From NCBI GenBank assembly GCA_902363835.1, contig CABJBM010000003.1, positions 124,001 to 188,000 on the forward strand: DNA of 64,000 nucleotides, written 5' to 3'. Below are positions 38,245 through 50,321 of the stretch, piece by piece. The DNA comes from Lachnospiraceae bacterium (GTDB lineage: Bacteria > Bacillota > Clostridia > Lachnospirales > Lachnospiraceae). The position numbers were made by a program, and so were the translations under genes. Under the pieces are notes generated by a model. That model was not told where the DNA came from. It was given only the letters and a program-made list of their open reading frames with translations, and did no database searches. Every line of letters starts with the position of its first letter. Positions within the stretch are counted from its first letter, which is position 1.

Positions 38245-38614
38245 TACTTTTTAAATTAATAGAGGATTGCCCTTCCCCCACAGAAGGCAATCCCCCGTCA
38301 CGATCTGAAACCGTCACATTATTCAGTTTCTGCTACCTGGCATCCCCATGCCAAAATTATGCACAAAAGAAATCCCTTTGTGCTTCTCACATGGACGATA
38401 ATACCATCCCTTGTTCAAAAAGTCAATGTTTTTAGTACATTTTACTAAAAATCTTTTTATATAAAAGGATCATTATCATACCTTTTTCATACAAGACCAT
38501 GACAAAAGTCTTTGCCTTACATACAGAATTTATAAAACATAATTTCACAAAAAATGCGCATACTTTCTTTATTACCGGACTTTCCGCCATTATATTTGCA
38601 AGGAGATAATCGCC
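38245..38614. other. Non-coding spacer between yitT and spoVAF
   Basis: No gene seen. It holds three hairpins: GGATTGCC/GGCAATCC extended by TTC/GAA (38262-38291), GCACAAA/TTTGTGC near 38352-38374, and TTTTTAGTA/TACTAAAAA (38429-38451). The last is followed by CTTTTT and could be a plus-strand terminator. A forespore promoter for spoVAF is expected near 38550-38590, but I could not identify one convincingly. Confidence 0.5.
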
Positions 38615-40024
38615 ATGGAATTTTCCACCAGCCTTTCTGATAACATGAACCATTTAAACATTAAACTGGATGTAACCGGAAACTTTGACTTAGTTTACCG
38701 GACCTTTTACATTGGGGAACGGGAAGCCTGTCTTTACTTCATTGAAGGATTTACTCAAAGTGATGTATGGCAGAAGATCCTGGATAGCTTTACATCCATA
38801 AAAGCAGCTGATATGCCTCCGGATGCCCACGAATTTTCTAAAAGATACCTTCCCTATGGTCAGGTTGGTCTTGTAAAAGACGAAGAAGCCATGATCAAGC
38901 AGCTTTTGACCGGTGTATCCTGCCTGTTTATTAACGGCTATGACAAATGCCTGACAGTGGACAGCCGAAGCTATCCTTCCAGAGGCGTTTCAGAGCCGGA
39001 AAAGGATAAGGTTCTAAGAGGGTCAAGGGATGGATTCGTGGAAACCCTGGTTTTTAATACCGCCCTTATCCGCCGCAGAATCCGGGACCCTAAGCTGACA
39101 ATTGAAGTCATGAATGCCGGAGAAAGCTCCCATACGGATATTGCCATCTGTTACTTTAAGGGACGGTATGATGAAAAGCTTCTCAACATGATCAAGAACC
39201 GGATCACAAAGCTGAAAGTGGATGCCCTGACCATGAACCAGGAAAGCCTTGCAGAATGCATCTATCCTCATAAATGGTTCAACCCCTTCCCAAAATTCAA
39301 ATATTCCGAAAGGCCGGACACTGCCGCCGCCTCCCTGTTGGAAGGGAATATCGTGATCCTGGTGGACAACTCTCCCTCTGCCATGATTTTGCCGTCTTCG
39401 GTCTTTGATATTATTGAGGAAGCCGACGACTATTATTTTCCTCCTGTTACAGGGACTTATCTGCGGTTGTCCCGCTTTGTCATTTCCATTCTGACCTTGT
39501 ATTTAACACCTACGTGGCTGTTTTTCATGCAAAACCCGGAATTGATTCCCTCCTGGCTGAGGTTCATCCGACTGTCGGAAGCCCCCCAGGTACCCCTGCT
39601 TTTCCAGCTTTTGATTCTGGAATTTGCCATTGACGGTTTAAGGCTTGCCGCAGTCAACACTCCCAGCATGCTGACCACTCCTTTGAGTGTGATCGCCGGT
39701 ATTGTACTGGGTGAGTATTCCGTAAAATCCGGCTGGTTTAACAGTGAGACCATGCTTTACATGGCTTTTGTAACCATTGCAAACTATTCCCAGTCAAGCT
39801 TTGAACTGGGTTATGCCTTTAAATTCATGCGACTGATCATGCTGATCTCCACTGCCCTATTGAATTTCTGGGGATTTGTAGGAGGCATAGCTCTTTCCAT
39901 ACTGGCCATTGTATTTAACAAAACCATTGCTGGAAAAAGCTATATCTATCCCTTGATTCCCTTCCACCTTTCAGAGCTGAAAAAGAGGTTCTTCCGCGGG
40001 CGGCTTCCTCACAGAGAAAAATAG
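38615..40024 (+). CDS. spoVAF: Spore germination protein, GerA-A/SpoVAF family
   Basis: 469 residues. A soluble N-terminal domain with PSRGVSEPEKDKVLRGSRDG and FNTALIRRRIRD comes first. A membrane part with about five helices (roughly 280-440) follows. The length and sequence suit SpoVAF rather than a nutrient-receptor GerAA. It acts in the inner spore membrane. AAGGAG lies 9 nt upstream. Evidence that the host forms spores. The usual spoVA neighbours are absent, so the specific name is less sure than the family. Confidence 0.85.
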   Translation: MEFSTSLSDNMNHLNIKLDVTGNFDLVYRTFYIGEREACLYFIEGFTQSDVWQKILDSFTSIKAADMPPDAHEFSKRYLPYGQVGLVKDEEAMIKQLLTGVSCLFINGYDKCLTVDSRSYPSRGVSEPEKDKVLRGSRDGFVETLVFNTALIRRRIRDPKLTIEVMNAGESSHTDIAICYFKGRYDEKLLNMIKNRITKLKVDALTMNQESLAECIYPHKWFNPFPKFKYSERPDTAAASLLEGNIVILVDNSPSAMILPSSVFDIIEEADDYYFPPVTGTYLRLSRFVISILTLYLTPTWLFFMQNPELIPSWLRFIRLSEAPQVPLLFQLLILEFAIDGLRLAAVNTPSMLTTPLSVIAGIVLGEYSVKSGWFNSETMLYMAFVTIANYSQSSFELGYAFKFMRLIMLISTALLNFWGFVGGIALSILAIVFNKTIAGKSYIYPLIPFHLSELKKRFFRGRLPHREK

Positions 40025-40080
40025 CAGGATACTTGATTTCTTTCCTTCCCTATACTACAATAAGGTGCAAGGAGGATGCC

Positions 40081-40485
40081 ATGAAAATCGTTATCATTGA
40101 CGGGCAGGGCGGAAAAATGGGACAGTCCGTCATTGCCCAGCTGAAAAAATCCTTTCCCAAGGTCCCGGTCATTGCCATTGGAACCAATTCCATCGCCACT
40201 TCCGCCATGTTAAAGGCCGGAGCCGACGCAGGAGCGACCGGGGAAAATCCTGTTCTTGTGGCAAGCCGGGATGCGGATATCATCGTCGGTCCCATTGGGA
40301 TCGTCATTGCCGATTCACTCTTAGGAGAGATCACCCCGGCCATGGCAGAGGCCATCGGCAAAAGCCGCGCTTATAAGATCCTTATACCGGTGAATAAGTG
40401 CAACCACTATGTGGTGGGCTGTGAAGATCTGTCCCTGACAGAATCCATTTCCCTGGTAATCAAACAGGTGGAGAATCTATTATGA
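40081..40485 (+). CDS. DUF3842 family protein
   Basis: 134 residues with a Rossmann-like start MKIVIIDGQGGKMGQSV, typical of DUF3842, found widely in Clostridia next to spoVAF-like genes. I start at 40081, with AAGGAGG 5 nt upstream, rather than 40033. It follows spoVAF by 56 nt, so co-expression in sporulation is possible. Function unknown. Confidence 0.85.
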   Translation: MKIVIIDGQGGKMGQSVIAQLKKSFPKVPVIAIGTNSIATSAMLKAGADAGATGENPVLVASRDADIIVGPIGIVIADSLLGEITPAMAEAIGKSRAYKILIPVNKCNHYVVGCEDLSLTESISLVIKQVENLL

Positions 40486-40500
40486 TCTCCACCTGTTTTT
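40465..40500 (+). terminator. Terminator overlapping the DUF3842 stop
   Basis: CAGGTGGAGA (40465-40474) pairs with TCTCCACCTG (40486-40495), followed by TTTTT. The 5' arm lies inside the coding sequence. Confidence 0.85.
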
Positions 40501-40584
40501 ATTTAAGGAAGCCGGATTCAGCTTCCGTTTTATCCAATTGCTGATTTTCTAAAGGTCTTTAAAGTAATTTCAGATTGCCCATGT

Positions 40585-42136
<1,552 letters not shown>

Positions 42137-42195
42137 CGGACATTTTCCTGTTTTTTTCCGCGTACCATGGACAGTCAAAGCAGCCCTTCCTGAAA

Positions 42196-42237
42196 AGAAA
42201 AAAGAACCGGACGGTCTTTTGCAAAACCGTCTGGTTC
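42196..42237 (-). terminator. Terminator after the DUF6106-like gene
   Basis: GAACCAGACGGT pairs with ACCGTCCGGTTC (one mismatch), followed by TTTTTT on the minus strand. Confidence 0.85.
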
Positions 42238-42246
42238 CTATTTCTT

Positions 42247-42756
42247 TTATACTGCTTTTATCACCTTACGGGGAGCTGTCATCCTCATACACTGAAGCAG
42301 CTTATCGTTAGGCTCAAATATGATCTTGGTTGTTTCAGCACCGGCCTGGCTGATCAGTGTATAGGTCTTTGCCCCCGGTACGTGAGATGAAAAATCCAGA
42401 ATCTTCATGTTTTTTGTTTCATGATCCCTGGCTTCTGTGGAGCCGGTGGGAGCAATGATCTGGATCCCTTCCATAGAGCCTTCCCAGGCTTTTTTTCTCT
42501 TGCTTCTGCCGTAGATACGGTCAATGGAAAGGGTGTTGGTCACAAATAAATATTCAAATTCCACTTCGCTGTTGCGGAATACAAAGTATGTGGCTGCAAC
42601 GGCGGCAAGCAGGATGAGCACTCCAAAGATTCCGAAAACCGGAGACATGGAGAGGAAAAATGCGATCACGCACAGGATTCCCATCGCAATTTTTATCAAC
42701 ATGGTATAGGCTGGAGATTTTCGCTTCACAAGCCATTCTGCATACATTTCATTCAT
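42247..42756 (-). CDS. DUF6106-like membrane protein
   Basis: 169 residues from the likely start MNEMYAEWLVKRK. Two adjacent membrane helices (about 20-60) come first, then a soluble domain that looks PH-like (EYLFVTNTLSIDRIYGRSKRKK). The frame is open to 42816, but the extra 20 residues are proline-rich and lack a better site. No function is known. The family name is from memory of the N-terminal motif, so moderately sure. Confidence 0.65.
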   Translation of the reverse strand: MNEMYAEWLVKRKSPAYTMLIKIAMGILCVIAFFLSMSPVFGIFGVLILLAAVAATYFVFRNSEVEFEYLFVTNTLSIDRIYGRSKRKKAWEGSMEGIQIIAPTGSTEARDHETKNMKILDFSSHVPGAKTYTLISQAGAETTKIIFEPNDKLLQCMRMTAPRKVIKAV

Positions 42757-42876
42757 AACGATCTGGGTCCTTTCCTCTTTCCTGCATGGGGGCTTAGGGG
42801 GGCGGAGTTTGTCCACTTTTGTTTGGAGGGTGGAGGGGGTCCGCGGGTGCTCTGGGGGGTTAGATTACGGAAGTCC

Positions 42877-43002
42877 GCAGTGCAGCGGGTAAAGCCGCAG
42901 GCTTTACCCGCTCACGGGCGTTCGCCCTGGGAAACGAGAGATGGAAAAATTTTCTTATGTGCAAGCACAACGAAAATTTTTTCATCTTTCGTTTCGCACT
43001 GC
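42877..43002. repeat. 126-nt closed three-hairpin element after groEL
   Basis: GCAGTGC (42877-42883) pairs with GCACTGC (42996-43002). Inside are a 13-bp perfect hairpin AGCGGGTAAAGCC/GGCTTTACCCGCT (42884-42912), GGGCG-TT-CGCCC (42916-42927), and a long imperfect hairpin of about 30 bp (42931-42995). Almost every base pairs and there is no reading frame. It fits a dispersed palindromic repeat, a MITE-like element or a structured RNA. Flanking sequence 42800-42870 is unusually G-rich. Confidence 0.6.
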
Positions 43003-43020
43003 TCATTGCTTTCGTGAATG

Positions 43021-44643
<1,623 letters not shown>

Positions 44644-44725
44644 TCATTCCTCCAGTCTTCTTCTAAAAATAAATATACGTAATATCAAAAATCTGACGTT
44701 ATAATTTCTTTATTACATTCTTTCA

Positions 44726-45016
44726 TTATTCGATTACTGCTAAAATATCATTCTGCTTCACAATTACATATTTTGCATCGTCTTCTCCGGTCTCTATTTC
44801 TGTTCCTGAATATTTGGAGAAGATTACTTTATCGCCTACCTTAACCTGCATGGTAACTTCCTTGCCGTCTACCAGACCGCCAGGTCCTACTGCGATGACT
44901 TCTGCCTGCTGTGGCTTCTCTTTTGCCTGGCCCGGCAGAACAATACCGGACTTTGTTGTCTCCTCTGCAACCAATGGTTTTAACACAACTTTGTCAAATA
45001 ATGGTACTAATTTCAT
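44726..45016 (-). CDS. groES: Co-chaperonin GroES (HSP10)
   Basis: 96 residues, normal length. MKLVPLFDKVVLKPL and the mobile-loop region TTKSGIVLPGQAKEKP are typical. Lid of the GroEL chamber. First gene of the heat-shock operon, with a CIRCE element 100 nt upstream and GAGGAGG before the ATG. Confidence 0.97.
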   Translation of the reverse strand: MKLVPLFDKVVLKPLVAEETTKSGIVLPGQAKEKPQQAEVIAVGPGGLVDGKEVTMQVKVGDKVIFSKYSGTEIETGEDDAKYVIVKQNDILAVIE

Positions 45017-45098
45017 TGCAATTCCTCCTCATAGCTTTCTTCTTATTATTTCTTTCTTTTGGCCTTCCGAAAGAAGTTTTATTTTATTCACATACTAA

Positions 45099-45127
45099 GT
45101 TATATCACTCATTATTAGCACTGTCAA
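45099..45127 (-). promoter_or_regulatory. Promoter of groESL
   Basis: Minus strand TTGACA (45122-45127), 17 nt, TATAAC (45099-45104). The -35 lies inside the CIRCE operator, so HrcA binding would block polymerase. Confidence 0.85.
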
Positions 45128-45141
45128 TAGTTGAGTGCTAA
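45115..45141. promoter_or_regulatory. CIRCE element (HrcA operator)
   Basis: TTAGCACTG-N9-GAGTGCTAA: one mismatch from the consensus inverted repeat, where the ninth base is G rather than C. Confidence 0.92.
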
Positions 45142-45271
45142 CTTTATATATTTTTTACATTTTTACCATATTTGTGGTATTTTCTCCTTTACCTACATAG
45201 TTTATAGAAATTTTCTTATTATATACCTTTATTTTTTTCCATGAACGTATTACAATAACATAGAATGAAGA

Positions 45272-45420
45272 GCCTTACAGGCATACCATTATGTCAAAAG
45301 CCATGGGCAGCAGTAAAAATGCCTTGCAGACATACCGTTATGTCCAAAATGCATGGGCGGTAATAAGCAAGCGCCTTGCAGGCATACCATTATGCCCAAA
45401 TGCATGGGCGGTAATAAGGA
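45272..45420 (+). repeat. Three tandem copies of the 5' UTR module before the YtxH-like gene
   Basis: Copies start near 45272, 45321 and 45373 (spacing 49 and 52 nt). Each reads GCCTT-CAG, then GRCATACC-N2-TATGYC, an A-rich loop, then CATGGGC. The first hairpin shows compensatory change: GGCATA/TATGCC in copy 3, GACATA/TATGTC in copy 2, and GGCATA/TATGTC in copy 1. GYCC/GGGC forms a second, overlapping hairpin in copies 2 and 3. This explains most of the 45142-45434 gap; the rest, 45142-45270, is A/T-rich with no clear feature. Confidence 0.65.
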
Positions 45421-45434
45421 AAGGAGTGTTTCAA

Positions 45435-46100
45435 ATGGCAAAAAAAGGTATTGGGTTTGGGAAATTCGTGGCACTGGCCACTGTGGCCGGCGTTGTTGCC
45501 GCCGGTATCTCTTATTTTACAAAATACAAATCCTTCCACAAAGAACTGGAAGAAAACTTCCATGATTTTGAAGATGAAGGAAATGATGACATTTCCAAAA
45601 TTGACAGCACAATGAATCGCAACTATGTTTCCTTACATGCCAATAAGGATGAGTTTAAGACAGCTGCTTCTGATATGGCAGATGCTGCCAAGGATGCGGT
45701 GAGTGCGGCAAAAAACCTGGTAAGAGATGCGGCAAGCATTGTCTCTGATACGGCAAAGGAAGCGGCTTCTGCCATGGCATTTACAGCAAAGGACATGTTT
45801 GAATCCGCAAAAGAACAGACAGATACGTTTTTAGATGACGAAGAAGATAGGGAAGACGGCGGTTTGGATTACGCTGCCGGAGCCGCAGACCGTCTGGCAG
45901 AAAAGGCCACAGAGGCAGCGGACTCTATAAAGGAAACAGCGGAAACGGCTGTTGAAGCAGCAAAAGATGGAATGGATGCAGCAAAAGAAGCGGCAAAGGA
46001 CGGAATGGATGCAGCACAGGAAGCAGCCCAAACCGCCGGAGCAGCCCTTAAAGACCTGGCCGATGAAACCACTACCATTGTGGAAGAAGAAATAGATTAA
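45435..46100 (+). CDS. YtxH/LEA-like alanine-rich membrane-anchored protein
   Basis: 221 residues. A hydrophobic segment (about 9-27, FVALATVAGVVAAGISYF) anchors a long acidic amphipathic helix with repeated A, K, D and E. The unit KDGMDAAKEA is duplicated near the C-terminus. Such proteins resemble YtxH or LEA-type stress proteins; function is unproven. I start at 45435, where AGGAG lies 8 nt upstream; the frame also runs through the repeats from 45291 but that is leader. Confidence 0.75.
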   Translation: MAKKGIGFGKFVALATVAGVVAAGISYFTKYKSFHKELEENFHDFEDEGNDDISKIDSTMNRNYVSLHANKDEFKTAASDMADAAKDAVSAAKNLVRDAASIVSDTAKEAASAMAFTAKDMFESAKEQTDTFLDDEEDREDGGLDYAAGAADRLAEKATEAADSIKETAETAVEAAKDGMDAAKEAAKDGMDAAQEAAQTAGAALKDLADETTTIVEEEID

Positions 46101-46107
46101 TATAAAA

Positions 46108-46155
46108 TTGAAAGAAGCCACTGGAAAGCGTTTGCTTTGCAGTGGCTTCTTTCAA
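46108..46155. terminator. Bidirectional terminator between the YtxH-like gene and rhaD
   Basis: A 16-bp perfect stem TTGAAAGAAGCCACTG/CAGTGGCTTCTTTCAA with an inner AAAGC/GCTTT helix. Convergent genes on both sides. Confidence 0.85.
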
Positions 46156-46184
46156 TGATTTTATTGCATTCCTTAAATTACAGC

Positions 46185-47012
46185 CTATTTTTCATATAGG
46201 AATTCTTCCGGTAAGTTTACTTTAAAATCAACCGCCAGGTCCCTGAAATTTTGAGACGTGATGGTCTGAAGCTTATCCGGACGCATGGAAAGCACCTTAA
46301 CAAGAATTTCCGCAGACTTTTCTACCGTATGCATGAGGCCGAAAGTCAAATCAAAATCCTCTCCCGAAGCAAACAGGCCGTGATGAGCCCAGACAGCCAC
46401 ATCGTATTTTTTCATCAGCTCACTGGTTGCCACTGCAATGTCACGTCCCCCCGGCACCATCCAGCCGACTACGCCGACACCGGCCGGAAATACCACAGGA
46501 CATTCCGTAGCCATCTCCCATAGTTCCCTGGTAAATACCTTATCCTCCAGGGGCAAAACAAAAGTAAGGGCAATCACGTTGGCAGGATGGGCATGATAAA
46601 TCACCCTGTGCCTTCCGTCTGTTGCTTCCTTTTTGACTTCGTGGTTCATGAGATGGGAGGGAAGCTCGCTGGTGGGGCGCCCGCCGTTTACCAGGCCCCA
46701 CCGGATTCTGTAATTCTCTCCCCTTTCATCCACCTCAATAATACAGGTATTGGCTTCCGGATCCAGTATCACATTTCGGAAAAACTTCCCGCTTCCTGTC
46801 ACCATGAAATACTCTCCTGCCAGGCCTTTTACGCTGGTACCGATGGGCTGCCAGGGATTTTCATCCGTAAAGCCTTCTTTTATGGACTCCACCTCCGACT
46901 CCCTGATGCGGTAGCTTAAATTGCCGCCGTTCCTTTCATGCCAGTTTTGACGAAAGCCGTCGTCACACAGGCGGATAAAACTTTTTACAAATTCAGTATC
47001 TGGAATTTTCAT
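46185..47012 (-). CDS. rhaD: Rhamnulose-1-phosphate aldolase
   Basis: 275 residues, class II aldolase fold. Zinc histidines are in YHAHP and WAHHG. Splits L-rhamnulose-1-phosphate into DHAP and lactaldehyde. I start at 47012, with AAGGAG 9 nt upstream; the longer frame to 47075 lacks a site. Last gene of rhaB-rhaM-rhaA-rhaD. Confidence 0.95.
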   Translation of the reverse strand: MKIPDTEFVKSFIRLCDDGFRQNWHERNGGNLSYRIRESEVESIKEGFTDENPWQPIGTSVKGLAGEYFMVTGSGKFFRNVILDPEANTCIIEVDERGENYRIRWGLVNGGRPTSELPSHLMNHEVKKEATDGRHRVIYHAHPANVIALTFVLPLEDKVFTRELWEMATECPVVFPAGVGVVGWMVPGGRDIAVATSELMKKYDVAVWAHHGLFASGEDFDLTFGLMHTVEKSAEILVKVLSMRPDKLQTITSQNFRDLAVDFKVNLPEEFLYEK

Positions 47013-47025
47013 ATTCTTTTTCTCC

Positions 47026-48276
47026 TTATTTCCGGTTGAGCAGCACTTCTTTTTCATAGTTTCGTATTTCTTCAAACCAGTCTTCCTTTGCCGGAACTCC
47101 GTTTATCTCACAGAAATAGTTCCATACATCGCCAATGGGATAAAGCTTAAGCTCTTCCTGAAGCATCATCTGCTCCGTGAAATTACGCTCCTCCTGTAAT
47201 CTTACAAGGGTTTCATTTGGAAGGAGAAGGGCATTTAACAAAGCCTTCTGCATGTTGCGCATTCCAACGATCCAGGCGCTTAAGCGGTTGATGCTGGCAT
47301 CAAAGAAGTCAAGGGCCAGAAGAATCCGTTCCGATCCGCCCCGTATGATCTCCTTGCCGATCTCCTTTGTTTCATCGTCAAACAGCACCACATGGTCACT
47401 GTCCCACCTCACCGGCCTTGTTACGTGAAGGGCAACCTTGTCAAAGAACAGGAGCATGGATGATATCTTGTCAGACACTACCTCAGTTGGATGATAATGC
47501 CCGCTGTCAAGCAGACAGAGGATGTTATTCTTGGATGCATAATTCATATAAAATTCATGGGAACCCACTGTACAGCTTTCCATTCCAATCCCAAATACCT
47601 TGGATTCTACGGCTACATATACCTTGGTTTTATCGTAATCCATGGAAAGAATCTGGTCAAGAGAATCCTTTAGCCGTGCTCTTGGGGAGGTACGGTCCGC
47701 CGGAATGTCCTTAAATCCGTCGGGAATCCAGATGTTCATGGTACATGGAGTCCCCTGCTCCCCTGCAAAGTATTCAGAAATACGGATGCACGCCTGTACG
47801 TGTCTGATCCAGAAGCTGCGGATCTCCTCCTTTTCACTGGACAAGGTGGCATTCTCAGCCTTTGGGTGGGAAAACAGGGTAGGATTAAAGTCAATGCCAA
47901 TTCCTCTTTCCCTTGCAAACTCCACCCACTTTTTAAAATGTCTGGGCTCCAGCTGATCCCGGTCCGCCCATTCTTCCTCTTCAAATATGGCGTAGCTTGC
48001 GTGAAGATTGATCCTGTGGCTTCCGGGGATCAGGCTTAAGGCTTTATCCATATCACTCATCAGCTCCTGAGGATTTCCCGCCCGGCCCGGGTAATTGCCT
48101 GTCGCCTGAATGCCCCCTGATAAGGCACCATCCCCGTCAAATCCCATGACGTCGTCTCCCTGCCAGCAGTGCATGGAAATAGGAATTTTTTTCAGTGCTT
48201 CCAATGCCTCATCTGTATTTACACCAACTGCTTTGTACACTTCTCTTGCCGCTTCATACCGTTCTTTTATTGTCAT
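47026..48276 (-). CDS. rhaA: L-rhamnose isomerase
   Basis: 416 residues, TIM barrel. The N-terminal MHCWQGDDVMGF and metal-binding ESKVFGIG and LDSGHYHPTEV segments are classical. Converts L-rhamnose to L-rhamnulose. I start at 48276, with AAGGAG 9 nt upstream. It lies between rhaM and rhaD. Confidence 0.96.
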   Translation of the reverse strand: MTIKERYEAAREVYKAVGVNTDEALEALKKIPISMHCWQGDDVMGFDGDGALSGGIQATGNYPGRAGNPQELMSDMDKALSLIPGSHRINLHASYAIFEEEEWADRDQLEPRHFKKWVEFARERGIGIDFNPTLFSHPKAENATLSSEKEEIRSFWIRHVQACIRISEYFAGEQGTPCTMNIWIPDGFKDIPADRTSPRARLKDSLDQILSMDYDKTKVYVAVESKVFGIGMESCTVGSHEFYMNYASKNNILCLLDSGHYHPTEVVSDKISSMLLFFDKVALHVTRPVRWDSDHVVLFDDETKEIGKEIIRGGSERILLALDFFDASINRLSAWIVGMRNMQKALLNALLLPNETLVRLQEERNFTEQMMLQEELKLYPIGDVWNYFCEINGVPAKEDWFEEIRNYEKEVLLNRK

Positions 48277-48305
48277 GGCTCTCTTCTCCTTTTTTATGAT
48301 CTGTT

Positions 48306-48620
48306 TCAATCCAAATGAAATACAGGCTTTAAACTGACGGAAACCGGGCTGTTGTCCGGATTGGTTTCCATGATGTCAGCCATGAAATCCCACCATTTCC
48401 GGTTAATAGGCGTATCTGCCGATTCTGCCCATTTCTCTTCATCCTCAATCTCAAGATATCCGTAAAGGACGTTGGTCTCCTCATCTAAGAAAATGGAGTA
48501 ATTATGTCCGCCGTATTGGCTGATCATATCCTTCATCTCAGGCCAGAGCAGATTGTGCCTCTTTTCGTATTCCCCGGCCATTCCCTCATTTAAGTACATT
48601 TTAAAAGATTTTCTTATCAT
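48306..48620 (-). CDS. rhaM: L-rhamnose mutarotase
   Basis: 104 residues, exactly the family length. The motif HNLLWPEM near residue 22 and the C-terminal WWDFMADIMETNPDNSP are typical. Interconverts rhamnose anomers for RhaA. Overlaps the rhaB stop by 4 nt. Confidence 0.95.
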   Translation of the reverse strand: MIRKSFKMYLNEGMAGEYEKRHNLLWPEMKDMISQYGGHNYSIFLDEETNVLYGYLEIEDEEKWAESADTPINRKWWDFMADIMETNPDNSPVSVSLKPVFHLD

Positions 48621-50077
48621 GCCATTTCCTCCAATCTTAATAATCCATTGCCAGGCTGATACTCTTTAACAGCAAAGGACCGGTACACTGCTTCTCTTGC
48701 CTGTTTTAGGCCTTCAAACTCTCCGGCAGCCAGCATCTGGGCCAGGAGATTTCCGATTGCAGTAGCTTCCCCAGGCCCTGCATAAACGGTCCTGCCTGTT
48801 TGATCTGCGGTCAATTGGTTTAAATACTCTGCATTAGAACCTCCTCCTACCACATGAATGACCGGATAGTACCTTCCGGTAATAGCTTCCAGTTCCTTTA
48901 CCGTATCCCCATAGCAGGCTGCCAGACTGTTGTATATAACTGCTGCAATCTGTCCCGGAGTCTTTGGAACCTCCATTCCAGACCTTTGGCAGAAATCCTG
49001 CACTGCCTTAATCATGCTTTCCGGAGCAAGGAATACATTGTCATTGCAATTGACAATGGAAGTGATCTTTTCCTCAGAAGCCATCCGGCAAAGCTCTGAA
49101 AAGGAATATTCCTCTCCCTTTTCTTTAAGCTCCTTTTTCACAGACTGGATCATCCAAAGCCCCATAATGTTTTTTAAATATCGGAAGCGGTGGTCATAAC
49201 CGCCCTCATTGGTGAAATTTGATTCCATGCTTTCTATGGAACAATCCGCCTTAGGAAGCTCCGTTCCCATAAGGGACCAGGTTCCTGAGCTGATATAAAG
49301 GATATCTCCCATGGAATCCTCTCCAACCGGAACCAGGGGAACTGCCATGACAGCAGAACCCGTATCGTGAGTGGCAGGAAGAATCACCTGGCAGGAAAAT
49401 CCCACTTCCTTTTCCACCGCCTCTGACAATGGCCCCACCAAAGTTCCCGGCATGGACAGCTCCCCAAAAAGTCTGTCAGGTAAGCCCAGCTTCCCAATCA
49501 GTTCATAATCCCAGGTCCCTGTTTCAGCATTTACCAGCTGTGTGGTGGTTGCGTTGGTATACTCCTGCTTTTTCACACCTGTCAGCAGATAGTGAAAATA
49601 GTCCGGGATCATGAGGAAGGATTCCCCTTTCTCTAAATGTTCCGGATTTTCTTTCTTAACAGCCATAAGCTGGTAAATGGTATTGAATATCTGTTTCTGG
49701 ATGCCGGTCCTTCCATATAAATCTTTTAAAGAAATGATCTCATACAGTTTCTCGTCCATCCCCTTTGTTCTGTCATCCCGATACCCCGCTGCATTCCCCA
49801 GCATCCGGTTTTCCCCGTCCAAAAGAACAAAATCCACTGCCCAGGTATCGATCCCCATGCTTACGGGGATTTTCCCAAGTTTCCTGCACTTCTTCATTCC
49901 CTCTTTGATTTCGGCAAATAAAGACTCCACATCCCAGCACAAATGCCCATCTTTCCGCTTCATCCCGTTTTCAAACCGGTAAATCTCCTGAAGTTCCAGC
50001 GTTCCTTCCTTCACTGTCCCAAGAATATGGCGGCCGCCGGATGCGCCAATGTCCACGGCAAGATAGTACTTCTCCAT
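48617..50077 (-). CDS. rhaB: L-rhamnulokinase
   Basis: 486 residues, FGGY sugar-kinase fold. YYLAVDIGASGGRHI is the phosphate-1 region, and HVVGGGSNAEYLNQ is the adenosine region. Phosphorylates rhamnulose. I start at 50077, with GGGAG 10 nt upstream. First gene of the operon. No rhamnose transporter or regulator is in the window, since the integrated element begins about 100 nt upstream. Confidence 0.95.
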   Translation of the reverse strand: MEKYYLAVDIGASGGRHILGTVKEGTLELQEIYRFENGMKRKDGHLCWDVESLFAEIKEGMKKCRKLGKIPVSMGIDTWAVDFVLLDGENRMLGNAAGYRDDRTKGMDEKLYEIISLKDLYGRTGIQKQIFNTIYQLMAVKKENPEHLEKGESFLMIPDYFHYLLTGVKKQEYTNATTTQLVNAETGTWDYELIGKLGLPDRLFGELSMPGTLVGPLSEAVEKEVGFSCQVILPATHDTGSAVMAVPLVPVGEDSMGDILYISSGTWSLMGTELPKADCSIESMESNFTNEGGYDHRFRYLKNIMGLWMIQSVKKELKEKGEEYSFSELCRMASEEKITSIVNCNDNVFLAPESMIKAVQDFCQRSGMEVPKTPGQIAAVIYNSLAACYGDTVKELEAITGRYYPVIHVVGGGSNAEYLNQLTADQTGRTVYAGPGEATAIGNLLAQMLAAGEFEGLKQAREAVYRSFAVKEYQPGNGLLRLEEMA

Positions 50078-50178
50078 ATAAACCACTCTCCCATTGCTTT
50101 CATTATTTCTGTCCATACTATTGAAGTATAAAGGTATACTCCCAGGCTGTCTTTTACTCTATCATAACGGAATCCTTC

Positions 50179-50220
50179 CAAAAAAATAAGGACGCTGTTT
50201 ATTTAAAACTGCGTCCTTAT
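50179..50220 (-). terminator. Terminator downstream of the integrase, at the element edge
   Basis: ATAAGGACGC (50186-50195) pairs with GCGTCCTTAT (50211-50220), and the minus strand continues into a run of T. It insulates rhaB from element transcription. Confidence 0.85.
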
Positions 50221-50287
50221 TTGCATATCCGTTTAAATGCTTGTATTTACTATGTTTTATTTATCTGATTTTACTTAATTTGATTGT

Positions 50288-50309
50288 TGCCCCAAATTTG
50301 CCCCAAATT
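50288..50309. repeat. Tandem GCCCCAAATTT pair beside the integrase stop
   Basis: Two head-to-tail copies of the 11-mer GCCCCAAATTT within 15 nt of the integrase stop. This is where attachment-core or arm-type integrase sites often lie; function inferred. Confidence 0.4.
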
Positions 50310-50321
50310 TTTATTTAATTA

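Noticed and set aside
45272..45420. Regular repeats of about 50 nt as a possible CRISPR array
   Set aside because: Only three copies, the units are imperfect and abut without unique spacers, no cas genes are nearby, and related single copies occur in other leaders.
45291..45434. N-terminal extension of the YtxH-like protein through the repeats
   Set aside because: The frame is open but lacks a ribosome binding site, whereas AGGAG is well placed before 45435, and the extension is translated repeat sequence.
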